From: Prostheceraeus crozeri
Taxonomy: Eukaryota; Platyhelminthes; Polycladida; Euryleptidae
Direction of reading: 5' to 3'
DNA length: 64,000 bases
Assembly (NCBI GenBank): GCA_907163375.1
Contig: CAJQUW010008657.1
Coordinates: 558,001-622,000, forward strand
Shown here: positions 11,210-24,121 of the stretch, piece after piece
Layout of the letters: every line of letters starts with the position of its first letter
How positions within the stretch are numbered: position 1 is the stretch's first letter
Program-made: the position numbers and the translations under genes
The notes under the pieces: generated by a model
The model's input: the letters and a program-made list of their open reading frames with translations, nothing else
The model's database searches: none
Told to the model about the DNA's origin: nothing

Positions 11210-11861
11210 GTGTGGACCACAGTTGTAACCTATTGTTGGAACCAGAGTTGGGCCAAGATTTTTGGCCACGCGGGCCATAGCCTTGTTTAGGATATCGTCT
11301 ATGGCAGTATATATTCACTTTCAACAGTATTGTGATACTACAGTGTAATATATAAGCGTAGAATTAATCGACTGCATTTAACTGCATATGTCGAATTGTG
11401 TATTTCACTTAGGTATACCTTTTTGCATTATATTGCATATACATTTGACTAGTAACAGTACATGATTCCCTTGAAGGATTTAGAGCTATTCTTGAGAAAT
11501 AGCCTACCTAATTGAAACCTTCTGCAGTAACCAATCATTAGGGAAACTATGGTTTTGATGGTAGCTAGCTGCGACAATAGAACGAAATCGCACCATCGAG
11601 ACAAGGTCATGGCCATGAATGAAACAGGAAGATGACGGAGCATTAAAGAATCGAACAGGATTAGTTGAAGTTAGATTGTCCCACAACAAAATAAACGTAA
11701 GTCATCAGCGGAGCATAGTCAGTTGTAGCTAAATCGAACTCTGGTGAAACTCTTCAATTTGTGAACATATGATTAGCTACCAGCTATTTTTCTATGTCGT
11801 TCAGTTTCGCGTAGATACATCGTTTCACATCGGACGCATCAACAGTTCTGTTATGTAACTA

Positions 11862-13007
11862 CAGATTGTTTCATAAAAAATGGATCACCTTTAAACATCG
11901 CCTTAACTTCAACTTTGTCTAACTCCGCCAAACTTGAACGAATTTCTCTGAAATTTGGAAGATATGTCAGTTGTGCTTACTAATATCATTGTTGGAAATT
12001 TCAAGCATGAATATTGAGTTGTTTTCCTGTTATAGATAAAAAAGTAGTAGATAATTTGATCTTCATTTAGCAATGTTGCACAAAATCATACCTCACTCTT
12101 CTAAAATTACATTTGTTTCCTTTGTTATGTAATATGTTGTTCTACAAGCCAAAAGCTATCAAGCAAAACAAAAATAAAGAAAATCGGTCAATCAGAGCCA
12201 GTATAGCACCATTATTCATCAACAATAATGTAACTGCTGCATGTGATTAACTGGACTTCATGTTCCATAGCTTCCTGACTTCGTTGCGGTGGTGTTGGCA
12301 GCATTCCTGATTGCTTTCAGCTAGAAATCTATCTCTTACCGGTTGAAAACAATACAAAGCACAAATGAATAATAACGAAATCGCATTCACAAAAGGCAAA
12401 GTGTTAGCTGGCATTTGGACCAATGACCGCTCTGAACTTCACATACCTCAAGGAACCATGAATTCTGAACGCTATGTGAATGTTTTACGAATGAACATTG
12501 GCCAAATGACAGATCAACTTGGTGATCCATCGACTTGGTTATTTATGGATGATAATGCTACGTGTCACAGGAGTAGTAGAGTCAACTTATGCAAGTCTCA
12601 ATTAGGGCTTAGGACATTATCTTGGCCAGCTCTTTCTCCTGATCTGAATCCCATAGAAAATGTATGGAGTATTCTAAAACGTAACGTTCGTCGTTCACTG
12701 CTACCTACAGATGGCGTATCACAACTTACGTCACTGTTAAAAAGAGAGTGGAGAAAGTTAGATCAGTCAAAAATCAACGATATCATCGAATCAATGCCTA
12801 GACGAATTGGTAATGTCATTGACAATAAGGGTAGGGCCACAAAATATTAGCTTCTTAAGAACCGTTACTGTATCATAGCTTATCACATTATATAAGGACA
12901 TTTAAATATATTAGGGACATGAAATAACATGAAAAATGCTTTCTGTATCATACTTATGTTTTATTTAGTCAAATTTTAGGATGATCCACTTTTTATGAAA
13001 CGGACTG
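11862..13007 (+). mobile_element. Tc1-like element with 5'-deleted transposase
   Basis: It begins CAGATTGTTTCATAAAAAAT and ends, on the minus strand, CAGTCCGTTTCATAAAAAGT. TA precedes the left end (11860-11861), but the right side reads AC where TA is expected. The same termini bound 29691-31162, so the two are one family. At 1,146 bp it is shorter than that copy. The part that should encode the DNA-binding domain and first catalytic aspartate is not recognisable between 11900 and 12364. Confidence 0.85.
12365..12850 (+). pseudogene. C-terminal part of a DD34E Tc1-like transposase
   Basis: An open frame of 161 codons corresponds to the second half of the DDE domain. KGKVLAGIWTNDRSEL starts at the strand that follows the first catalytic residue in this family. 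FMDDNATCHR provides the second aspartate, and SPDLNPIENVWSILKR provides the glutamate 34 residues later, giving DD34E spacing. The N-terminal paired helix-turn-helix region and the first aspartate are missing, so no active enzyme is possible. The remaining frame has no stop, which is notable for a truncated copy and suggests the deletion is not very old. Codons after the catalytic block run on to a normal C-terminus. Confidence 0.85.
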
Positions 13008-13421
13008 ACGAAATACATTATCTAGTTTGAAATCACGTTGTGTTATTTTTCCATCAGTAAGCCACCTGTGCAAATATGACACAAAAAAGGTCATTGAAAG
13101 CTATATAAACTTTAGGGATCAGCCGGTTGACAAAGACCTGTGTATCACATATGGCACATGTCGAAGATGCTAATATTCCGCAAATATACTGCTCTAATTA
13201 GTCAGAATGAACCACAGAATAGCCTACAACTCAATGAATAAGCTTACTATTATTTGAAAAGCATAAAATGTGTGGCAGAATTACAATTCATTCATTCATT
13301 TAGCGTCTTGCTTTCTTCGCATTGCAGTGAATGTGATAAACATAGCTAAACAATACTGCTTAACAAAAATTTGAAACGCGGCCCGAGACGGGCTCGGGCC
13401 GGTTACAACTCTGGTGTGGAC

Positions 13422-14804
13422 CATCCAAAGACAGTGGAAAATGTAGTATATAGTCTTTGGCGCCATCTGTTCTGATTTCTACGTGTAGCTGACTTGTGCT
13501 GACATGTATTCGAATCCTTGTCAGAAGAATCACACTCAAGAAGATTCGATGTTAGCATTCACCAAGACTCCATATGCATTCTATTCTTATTGGATATCTG
13601 TGTCTAGCTATCTCTATAAACTTCACCAATTCTCATAGCACGAAAACAGTTTATTAAACATAGGGATCTCTAAGCACTGACATCGATGTAAAGTTTTGTG
13701 ACAATCAGTTACTGGTGATGATGTTCAAGAAATTCAGCGAATGAGCCAATGTAATTTCAGGTGGCTGATCACTGTGAAAATGGGGAATTCTAATTAAAAA
13801 TTGTTTTCGTTTTCAATTTTATATTGATAGTTATCAAAGTGTACATGCAAGTTCGTTGACATTTTCATTCTAAAGTTATTTCAAAATGTAACTAGACTTC
13901 TTTTGATTGACTGTCCTTAAAATTCCTTCACGTCTATATTGATCTGCAATTTATATATCTAGTTTTAGGTCAGCACAAATTTGCTTCACTTTTAAGTAAT
14001 TCTAACGTAAAGCTGCAAAATGCATTTCAAACGAATTCTGTAAATTGACTTGAAAATCCTTCAGTTGATGATGAAAGAAACAATGAATGTAAAACAAACT
14101 AACAACAAAATGATCAAAGTCTCACACTTTTTACAGCAAACATAAAGGAATCATGCATTCTGTTGCTATTGTTTTCTATTTTGTTTTCAACGTTTGAACT
14201 CAGATAATATTTTCCTTAATATTTTGATGAGAATATTGAAAGACGAGTTTAAGTCGAAGGAGTTCACAGCATGTCTAATAAGAATGCGTCTCTTTTTGAA
14301 GCTCATTAATCCGGAAAACTGACATGCCTGATAAATCTGTTTTTACTGCTTCTCGCACTTTGCGCGACAATCTTATCGCCTCGGAACGTCTCATGAATTT
14401 GCGTTTTATCTTTAGCGATAGAATGGCAATTACGAATATTGACAAAATTGCAATATCAAACTATGTCAATGTTTGTATTCACATTGAAGCTTGAAAGCGC
14501 TATGTTCAAGTTAGCTGGCCTTGAATTATCAAAACAAAATCTTTTTGATTATTGTTCTTTAGAGTAGCACTAGTCAAAATCTGAGCGTTCGGAGTTTTAT
14601 TTAAGTTAAGTCAAAATTAAACCACGGATTGAGATCTTGAATTCAAAATATCTGCAACATTAGATTTGCATGGAATTTGGTTACTGATAAATTCTGCAAA
14701 TCTAAACCAAGGATGTAGGTAAGCTATCTGGAAAACTTTAAACCGATTACACAATAATCTCAAAACACTACTACAGACAATAACTCCGTCTTCCCCTTCT
14801 CCGG
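13422..14804. other. Intergenic, nothing recognised
   Basis: AT-rich sequence with only short spurious frames; no repeat or gene signature was seen. Confidence 0.4.
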
Positions 14805-14902
14805 CTTCATCTGTCGTGATGAGCTTGTGGACTTGAACCAGTGACGTTGCATCGGAAAGCATGCAAGAAAGTTTTCTAATCACCAGGCCATCAAACCTCG
14901 GG
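14805..14902 (-). repeat. Diverged tRNA-headed SINE-like fragment
   Basis: Read on the minus strand it has GGCCTGGTGATTAGAAAAC (A-box-like) and CTGGTTCAAGTCC (B-box), followed by CATCACGACAGATGAAGCCGG, which parallels the CACGACTGATGAGGCCC part of the repeats at 7640, 16149 and 22264. It is more diverged than those copies. Confidence 0.5.
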
Positions 14903-16148
14903 AAAATATGTAAAAATATTAAGAAATATAACAAATTTTCAAATACAGTTTTTTTTCATTTCTTATATCAGATTTCTCCTTTTATGAGTGATGAAAATTT
15001 ATTGAATTGCGCTTATTGAAGCAATAATCAGGAACAATGGAAAAAACATCAAATTGAAAAAGCTATTTGAAGAAATTTCAATATTCAATTACATAGGCTT
15101 CTCGAAAATGTCATCTATCACTTTACATGCACACTCAAGCACCCATTGAGGGATTTGCAGTGGTCTTTTTAAAACAAGGCATCGATTTATGCTTTTGTGA
15201 CTTATGGCTTTAGTATACTTTTATCCGAACTTTTCACCAAAATTCTTTGGATTTAGTCTACTTCAAGGTCATACTTACAACCAATTTTGAAAGGGTCTGA
15301 ATTTTGCAACATTGAGCAACACATCGTCGCGAAGCACATCGATTTTCACTATGAGTATCTTTTTTTTATAAAACTGAGGTCGCTGTCTGATCATATCATC
15401 ATGAACTATCATATCATAGACATCGAATAATGTTTATGAAATTCTGCTGTTGCATAAATACTACTTATTGATGTTTGAAGTAGCAGTGGCACATTTAAGA
15501 AGTCAATATTGTATCTTTTCAGTATCATCTGAATTCCCTGGGTTTTTGAAAGTCGTCCATCTTCTTCTTGATCATATTTGAAGTTACCTGCACTTAAAAG
15601 AGAATTGTAAAATGCCGCTTCATGGATATATTGGAATGGTTATTTTTAAATGAAATTCTTCCGCATTTCATAATTTCCGGTTGCCTGACTATGCACAAAT
15701 CAATCTTATCACGCTCCTGTTGTACTCATAAGTAAATTTCTCAAAACATTTAATCATTGTCATCGGGATCAAAGACACGGGATTATAGCCAAAATTGGGG
15801 AAAATTCCTGATTTTGTTATTAATCAAAAATTAGTTATTTGAAATTTTGAACTGCTTTTTGTAGTAAAAAGATAAGCGCGTTGGAACAAATGAACACCAC
15901 AATTACAATGACCGGCGAGGAGTGTAGAAGATGGTGATGCCACCTTTGACTTAATTCGCGCGGTTGCCGGAAGATGCAGGCCATCAATGATGAGCATTGT
16001 TCTACCAAGCTTCGCCGACAGCGGTTAACTATCGCCAGGCACTAATGCTTTCAACCTCGAGTCTCATTCGCTTTATGATATTTCTCCTCTGTTACTTTAT
16101 AGGTCACAGTCTTTTTCAAATGGATTTTTTTAGAATTTGCAAGGAATT
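14903..16148. other. Intergenic, nothing recognised
   Basis: No coherent frame or repeat. The sequence after about 15900 is locally GC-richer but shows no known motif. Confidence 0.35.
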
Positions 16149-16456
16149 TATCAAATCTCAGTAGATATATGCCACCACATGTTTCGGCCTGTCGGGCCCT
16201 CATCAGTCGTGGATAGGTTCGAACCAGCGCGCGACGTTGGAGCTAGAGGACGTGCACGCATTTCCTCTAACCACAAGGACACCGGACCATCTGCTGAGCG
16301 TTAACTAGCCAGAAAGGCACTGCTTTAACGCAGGCACGTGGAGGGCCGATTGCATTCTGCAGCAAATTAATGCCACATCCGATATTGAGGCGCTTCACGC
16401 AGACACTCTCCCACCGGACCATCTGTTGAAAGCGTGAAGTAGCCACCTGAATCAAG
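16149..16456 (-). repeat. tRNA-headed SINE-like repeat with centre sequence
   Basis: The minus strand carries the same order as the plus arm at 7978-8118: A-box-like head (here with a CTTGTGGTTAGAGG core), GGTTCGAACC B-box, CACGACTGATGAGGGCCC, and the GAGATTTGATAAA tail at the left. To the right lies the shared centre (GCAGGCACGTGGAGGGCCGA), followed by a second partial copy of the CACCGGACCATCTG segment in the same orientation, so this locus is a partial tandem rather than an inverted pair. Confidence 0.7.
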
Positions 16457-17981
16457 CCGTGTTTGTATCAAGTAGTGAGACATGAATGACATGTGCTGGG
16501 AAAGCAACTCAATAATGCTACGCGCCTTCAAATGTGATTATAAAGAAGGAGACTATTTGATTGTGCAAAAGCATTTCAAATTGCTAGGAAAATATACACA
16601 AATGCTAATTAATTGGGTCATTGCTAAACCGCATGCAGCATTTACATAAAATTAACATTTCCAAGACTACCTTCTATGTCTGTTGTATTCTATGGCTGCA
16701 ATTCATAAACTCATACTCATAAAATAAAGTGTTTTTGCTAAAAATCAGCGGCAAAAGAGTAAAATCATCGTCATACGAGTATTTTTAAAAAGAATTCGAA
16801 AACACTAACACTCAGTAAGCAAAATCCAACAATTTTCGGGTGAAGGCTTGAAGGTACTCTGAAACAATAACTCACAGAAGTCTTTCAAGTGATTTAGTTT
16901 TTAAAAATTCCAGGCAAAAGTGATACAGGGTGCCTATCGTGCCACCTCTCACGTATGGAAAGGGATAAGGTTCAGTTCCCTGGCTGACATCCACCGCAAG
17001 ATATTTGATCACGTTAATGAATCGTTAAGATTGCAATAATTCACCTGAGATCTTTTTGTTTTCTTTGAGTTTATTATGTTGTTTCAGCTTATCTTATTTT
17101 AAAGTTCAGATGATGCCTAAGGGTCTGAGGAATTGTAGTCGAATAATTTCAATGTAGTGGGTACAATTGTAGTAGCAATGGTCAAATATCACATTCGATC
17201 TAACAACGAGGATAAAGTTAGAATACATTACTTATTAATTGTCTAGGGAATGAGATGATAAAAAAATCAAGTTTCTCAACAGTAGTAAGTGCAATCATTT
17301 TCTATTATAGTAGGTGCAGTGGTGAGTTATGGTCGTACACGGGCTCCGTAACATGAACTCATAACTTTTGAAATGGAACATGATGTTTTAACATATCTCA
17401 TTGATCAAAATGAACTCGATGATAATGCACCGTCATTTCACAAAGTTAAATATAGATGAGTAGATGATCATCATTTTCATCAACGATTTGCACTCAGCAT
17501 AAAAGTTCAAAGCAAGTGACCTACAGAAAGTGATGCGAAGAAATCAATTTATTTCCTAATGTAGTTTGCAATTCTGATCAAAGTGAGAATCAGTTAAGCA
17601 GCTTATGAATAATGCCGACAATATTCCCGCAGCTGTTTTGTGATCGTGATAAGAATTTTAATGATGAATTTGTAATCTAAACTGACATTTATGCAATGTC
17701 CCGCAAAAAAAGGCGGCATTTTCAGATTTCTGTTCAAGGAAGATAATTGATTTGGCTTTCTCAAGTCTTTTTTCATAATAGCGGCGAAAATGAAGTGTGA
17801 GCAAGCGCATAATGTGATTCAATTTTCTATGCTAAAACCAGAGTAATACAGATCTTATGACATTGTAAGGAAATGTACCGAAGACAATGCTTGTAAAGGA
17901 TTTTATTATATAATGGTACTTGCAACAAGTTTTGTATTTTAAGCAACATCATTCGTGCTTGAGTGAACGCATGCACTTTAT
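16457..17981. other. Intergenic, nothing recognised
   Basis: No gene or clear repeat. GGTTCAGTTCCCTGG at about 16970 resembles a lone B-box but lacks a matching A-box. Confidence 0.35.
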
Positions 17982-18700
17982 TGCATCGTGTTATATTATT
18001 CTATACCATATTATATTATATTACATTACGTTACACTATATTATATGATATCGTGTTATAGTATATTATATCACATTGCATTATTCTATATTATTCTCTT
18101 TCAAATTAGAATACAATATACTATATCAAATTATATTATATCTAATCATATAAACTTCATTGATTATATCATATTATATTATATTATGTTGCATTATATT
18201 ATGCAATATTTATTAGACTATGTTTTATTGCATTATGCTGTAATTGCTGTATCATATTATATTAATCTGCACTGCATTATATAATAGTGCAAAATATTTG
18301 TGCTACGTTATATTCTTCTATCTTATACTATGCCTATTTTGAATGCAATATATCATCTTAAATTATTTTACATTATTTCGTATTATGTTGCATTATGTTA
18401 TATTTTTATTATACTATACTATGCTATAAAATATTACACTGTATTATGTTATATAGTATTATATTGTATTACTTGCACTGTATTATATCACATTGTATGA
18501 CTTTGTGTTTTAATGTATTATGTTATATCATATTATATTGCATTATGTTATATCACATAATTTTGTAATGCACTATATTACAAAGTAAGTATAAAAGGGA
18601 ACACTTTGCTGTATTATATCATATTATATTGCATTATGTTATATCACATAATTTTGTAATGCACTATATTATATCATATTTCATCATATTACATTATGTT
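17982..18700. repeat. Degenerate AT-rich satellite with a pentamer-like unit
   Basis: About 700 bases are built from variants of TTATA, CATTA and TATTA spaced mostly five bases apart. Within it a segment of about 60 bases is present twice, at 18515-18580 and 18611-18670, 91 bases apart, with a non-repeat insert of about 30 bases between. Reading frames of 66 and 98 codons across it are low-complexity and not genes. Confidence 0.85.
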
Positions 18701-21700
18701 ATAAAAAATGTGGCATCAGGCACTTGCATTAAAATGGTAAACTAATTCTGATGACAATGCTTTTTGATTCATGTATAATGTATTAACGCATATGTACATA
18801 TATGTTTATGCAATAACACATGAATTTCAATTTATGATATATTAACTAAGAGTGTCGTAAGTATGTTTACTAACAGCATTGAGACTTTTGTTGGATTTCA
18901 GCACTGAACTCTTGGATTTGAACTGACCAGGTTGAATCATTTAACATTTATTTTGGTTGAGAATGATAATTGTTTTTGGAGTCCATTTAATTTACAAGCA
19001 CTTATGGAAGGGATAAATCCATTTATTCTGCCTTTAACAGGGTTTTTAAACAAACTTTAGTATAGCTGCAAGATACAGCCTCCGACTCATCAAAAGTGTA
19101 CGGCAGTGTCTACATGAAGGTTTCAGCTATCAGGCTCATTTATGTGCAATAAAGTGACGTCGGTAAATGATATCATTTGATAGAAAAAACATGTCAACGT
19201 AAAATACTCGAATAAAACTATTATCATTCTCATGTTTCAAAAACTTACTTTTTCAACCTAGACGCCATGCATTAGGCATCAAATTCAAAACTGTTTTCAA
19301 GAAATCTGCTATTCATGTCGCAATAAGCCTAGCTTACTTAAAGAAGCAGAATTAAAATTTTTGACTTCCATTTCTCTGAAAATTTATCACAATGAAACTT
19401 ATCGGTGAGTAATTTATGTTTCATTTCAAACCTTCACAATTTTGATATCAAATTCCTTCACGAATTGAAGTCTAATCAAAAGGTAACATTTCATTAAGGA
19501 ATGCTTATCTTCCACTAATTCCATATCAGTTGATGGAAATATTTCCTTTTCACTTCTGTTTATCTTCCAAGTTCGATGATTTTTCATTCTATAAATAAAT
19601 ACACTACACTTCTTTCGAATGAACTGGGTGTAAATTGATGATTATTCAAACATTCCGGTGAAAGTTTCGGTCTGCTCATAAATAGTTGATTATCAGACAA
19701 CTTTATAATTGAAATTATATTATTCAAACGATATCGCTTGAAATAATTTTTCCATCAATCTTCATTCTTCCGTACCACGGTGATTTTCTTTCCTCTCCCC
19801 TATCATTCTCTCCTCGAGTGCTTGACTCTCATCGCTACTCGGAAGCGGTCAATTGCATTATACATTTATGCTGACAAACTCAAATATGCATATTCAACAT
19901 AATTTAACCGTTTGCATACAAGCGCTTTATTATTTTGTTTTCGTGATTTATCGTGTACACGTGTTTTAGAAAACGAATTGTGATCGCATAATTGCTCGTA
20001 CTGTATATAGAAGGTCTATGTTATTCATTTTAACTGATGGATTTATTTATGCATACACCGGTATACCTACAAGGCTCGCATATGAAGTCATCATTGGTAC
20101 AACACTGGTGAAATTTAAGTATCCCAGTTCTCTTAAGTAGCCATAATCTTTATGTTCTTTATATTTAATATAAAATTTAGTCTATTTACGATGTGATTTA
20201 ATCAAAATCTTTCTTGAAGTCAGAATCATGTTCTGACATTTGAAAATGCGACTTAATTTCTTCTTTTTCAATGATTCAATATTTGACGTCTACATAGTTA
20301 TCTCTTTGATAAACTGGCAACTTAATTGCCAAAAAATCTTTATTGAAAATGAAGTACAAGAGTTGGGAAAACGAGTCCCTGCACAAGGTAAAAAAAATGA
20401 GTCAAGTTAATAGGATTTGACAAAGCATCAGTTGTTTTCATTTGCTCCTATCACTCAGTTGAAGAGTTACTCAAGCAATTTTGTTGATGAATTTCATGTG
20501 CATTTCTATCAAATCAGATCCTTACGATCATTCTTTTTCATATTTATTTTATGCAATGTCTGCAAAATGCTTCCAATCGTCAAGTATCCGAAAATGTGCT
20601 GTAAAAGTAAATAATTCATCCATAAAGAAGCGATAGCGTACAATTCGAGAAAGAAAGCGAGGAAAGTCTACAAGAACAATATAATGCATCATGTAAGTTT
20701 GAAATGTGGTGCAGGATAGAGAAGAGTCAGAAAATATTTAGAGCTCATTAACTTTTAGCTGTTTGCATGTATGAAAGTCACAAGCAAGGCATATTTAATA
20801 AATAATTAAAACAATATGATTTCACATGTTACCAGATCACATTTTAGATTAACAGGTCAAGCATTTTTTGATGAGCTGAAGTCCATTGCTGCAGTCGACC
20901 ACCTGTCTACAAGTATTAAAATGGGTTTTTGTGATTATGTTAGTTTGTGGACGGAATGAAAGATTGAAAGTGCTCTTAAGACGCACACGTACATGCCTAT
21001 TCAACAGGCATGGGCGGTCGGTATTCCGTGAATACCCATCAAAAAAATTTTCATTTGGCATGTAGATATCGTTGTGCTCCATAAACAGTTGTAGCATTTT
21101 TTTATGAAGCAGTTATTTAGTCAGCCAATAGTGAAGTTTTACTATGAATGTTCCCTTTCATTCTCGCAACTGCCAATAAGAATCTAGCTATTGTTTGTCA
21201 GAAGCTAGCGGTTGATGATTTTCTCGAGGGAACGACAACAAGACAATGATCGAACACGCAGCGTTAAGAAAAGCGTCTGATTGTCAGAGCCAAAGATTAA
21301 CAAATTATTGTGATGACATGACGTCAACTTGGACTGTGTTTTGGTTATCTGAACTCCCTTAACGTGCGTTAACAGATGAGAGCTGATAGATGACCGCCGT
21401 TCATCCTGATAGCTGATAGAACCCGGTCACACTTTAGAGCTAATAGTTGAGATAAATCCTGCCCCTCAATCTCACAAACCATTACCACGTGCAGGTAGAA
21501 CTGACCTGATAGTTGTTCAGCTTCAATTATAGCTACTCTCAGAACCCGTTCACACTACTATCGTCTATCAGTAAATAATCTTAAGATTGTTTCTATTCTT
21601 GATTCATAATTGTCTAGCGCTTCGAAGTGCGGTCACACTTGAGAGCTGACTATCAGGTATTTGATCAGTGGCTGCGATGCAGGGCAGTCGCCGCAACACT

Positions 21701-22263
21701 CCATCCACTTTCTATAAATTTCCAAGCACAAAAGTATGGCCACCGCGATTCATACTTTTCATTTGTGCCTATACCTGATGTCGACGCTTTCATTTTCCTT
21801 TGATCTTCATTGAGCTGGTTTCCCAGGTAACGAAGCCTGCGCTGTTCAGCGCTGTTGAAATTGGCTGAAAGACCAAGTCTGTGGTCGTGTAGCTGATCTT
21901 TAGTTTATCAACGTATTCTCCGTTCGATATGTCCCAGAAACAATGGTTCTCATATAGTGTGATCAGAATTTCAGTTAATTAGAATATCTGAATGACAAAC
22001 TAGAAGCTGCTGCAAATTCTGGTGTAGACTGATAAATAGGCCTGGCGTTAGGGTAGAGTGGGGTATCAATGGAATATGTTTGTCAAAACTCAAGCAGCAG
22101 GCCTATTATGTGGGCAAAGTGTCCCCGAGGCGTCTTGCCCTTTAAGCATGGGGCGCTTCACCCATATCGGCTGTTGCTCATCAATTTGTTGGTCAATTAA
22201 TATGCAAAATCGAGAAAAATACAGGTTTAAGTCTTGACCACTGATGTGATGGAATATCTGTGA
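18701..22263. other. Intergenic or intronic stretch, no gene recognised
   Basis: Mostly featureless AT-rich DNA. Between 21364 and 21690 the word GGTCACACTT (or GTTCACACTA) followed by an AGAGCT or CTATCAG motif appears three times (about 21424, 21546, 21630), amid several AGCTGATAG words; this may be a decayed repeat. The short frames at 20417-20614 and 20849-21097 show no family features. Confidence 0.35.
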
Positions 22264-22524
22264 CACGTGGAGGGCGGACTGGATTCTGCAATCACTTAAT
22301 ACCGCATCCGAGATTGAGGATCAATCTCCACGTGCCTGTGTTAAAGCAGTGCCTTCCTGGCTAATTCACGCTCTCAACAGATGGTCCGCTGGCCTTGTGG
22401 TTAGACGGTATGCTTGCACGTCCTCTAGCTCCAACGTCGCTGGTTCAAACCTACCCACGACTGATGAGGCCCAACAGGCCGAAACATGTCTCGTGGTGGT
22501 TACATCTGTTGAGATTTGATAAAT
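22264..22524 (+). repeat. tRNA-headed SINE-like repeat with centre sequence
   Basis: The centre sequence (CACGTGGAGGGCGGACTGGA) comes first, then CCACGTGCCTGTGTTAAAGC, the tRNA-like head (GGCCTTGTGGTTAGACGG, then GGTTCAAACC) and the CACGACTGATGAGGCCCAAC ... TGTTGAGATTTGATAAATA tail. It is the closest relative of the plus arm at 7978-8118. Confidence 0.75.
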
Positions 22525-22555
22525 ATATTATATATGACGTATACATGAATAAGAA

Positions 22556-22622
22556 AAAATACTGGTTCCGGACTAGTTTCGATTCACTTGTATTGAATCA
22601 TCCTCAGCGGTACAAGTAATAA
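22556..22622 (-). repeat. Possible Penelope-like or SINE tail motif
   Basis: On the minus strand, CGCTGAGGATGATTCAATAC and then GTGAATCGAAACTAGTCCGG resemble the 'ctgaagatg ... tcgaaactagt' tail seen at the ends of many Penelope-like elements. It lies just after the SINE at 22264-22524. The match is short and recognised from memory, so this is tentative. Confidence 0.3.
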
Positions 22623-24113
22623 AATCGCATAAAATTCACATTATATACAAATTTACATGTATTCACAAAGGAGTCAAGGTCATTGCATGGTTCCACTTTA
22701 TGGACGTAAAGAGGACGGCCAATACTGTGCCACATCTCTTTTAAGTTAAGAATGTTAGTGTAAGGGATGTGGCCTGGTTATCATCACTTCACTTCACGAG
22801 TTATCGCGAAATTACTTACTTAACCTCGAGAGGCTCAAATGCCTTCTGCTCAGACGATGAGGTCAGAAGAAGTCAGACTAAGCTGGAGACATCGCTGCAC
22901 TTCACGTTATCGCCCCTAATTCAAAAAGTGCATGTCCGATTTGCACAAATTTTGGTATGTGAGTAGAAAATGTTCTCATTTACGTGCAGGTAAAGTTTTG
23001 TGACCATTGATTCATTTTTACGGATTTTGAACAAACTTGAAAACGTGGGGGAGATAACCTATGAGTATCCATTTTAGTAGAATCAGATTCGAACCAGACT
23101 GAAACCAGATTCGAATACTGCAGGGACACTGGGTAAATCCAAGACACAGTTGCAAGCTCGCAATGCAAACCAGCACAAGCGAGTGCTACTTAGTAGATAT
23201 GAGAACTAAATTGAGCGCACCACTTGCATAACATTTTCTGTACATGTAGGTAGGGCAAAACTACTTGTCATTAAGAACGTGTTGTTTCGTCTCCATAGAA
23301 TTTCTGAATGCGACAGGAAAAATTGACATCTTTCGCAATTTTTTTCAATATATTAGGGCTTGGAAAGTATCCCAAGGGATTACTAAATTTGCATTGAGCA
23401 ACATATTCTATTTAGTTCAATGATTCTCAAGAAAAGCATTAGCAATCAAAATTCGAATAAGTGACTCTCATGTATTCTCTAATGTGTTGAAGTATAAAAA
23501 TTCACACTGAGATGTCAAATTCGAGTAATTTTTCTGTCTTCCATAGAAATGTTTCATCTGTCTTAAATATTTTCAATACCATCAAGAATTCAGTGCAATT
23601 AAAATATATGAAGCATTTTAAGAACATGTATGTTGTATCAAACACGAGTGAAATGAAATGACAAATCACCATGCACGTTGTATCATAGATCACAAAAATA
23701 ATCCATTGTCAAACGGGAAAATAGTTGAAATATTTATTCCTTTTAACTTATGAAAAATATTAAGAAACGAACTTATTCCAAGGTGTCGATGAAGCTTTAA
23801 TTTCAGACTTTGAAATTTCATTGGGGATTTTCAAACTTAGTGCTTTAATTTCATTGTGAGTTTGTCAGTCATTTACTCGCATCTTTCTTTACAGAACTAA
23901 TTTTCTGAGAACTGTCTGTAGGATGCCAAATGTTTCAAATCTGCATGATTCTTCATATTTGCGTTTAGACTGTGTTGACGGTTTTCATTAAGCCAAATTC
24001 AAATAGAAATTTTGTGAATTCATCAATGTGTTGATGGCACTATTTCATGAGTATTTCATCGTACATACGAGTAGACTGCTAACGTACATGGAAATATGCA
24101 ATCTTTGTAATTA
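22623..24113. other. Intergenic, nothing recognised
   Basis: Short frames only, with no family features or repeats. Confidence 0.35.
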
Positions 24114-24121
24114 CTTTGAAG

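Larger units (their letters stand above)
11218..13413. mobile_element. hAT-like element, CAGAGTTG family, interrupted by a Tc1-like insertion
   Basis: Left end CACAGTTGTAACC and right end, on the minus strand, CAGAGTTGTAACCGGCCCGA are inverted copies with one mismatch in the first 13 bases. The same 8 bases GTGTGGAC lie on both sides (11210-11217 and 13414-13421). A second CAGAGTTGGGCC stretch just inside the left end (11243) matches the GGCCCGAG stretches inside the right end. The middle is occupied by the Tc1-like element 11862-13007, so only about 1.05 kb belongs to the hAT-like element, and no hAT transposase is visible. Confidence 0.75.

Noticed and set aside
17988..18500. Plus-strand frames rich in Tyr, Ile and Leu
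   Set aside because: Low-complexity translation of the AT satellite.
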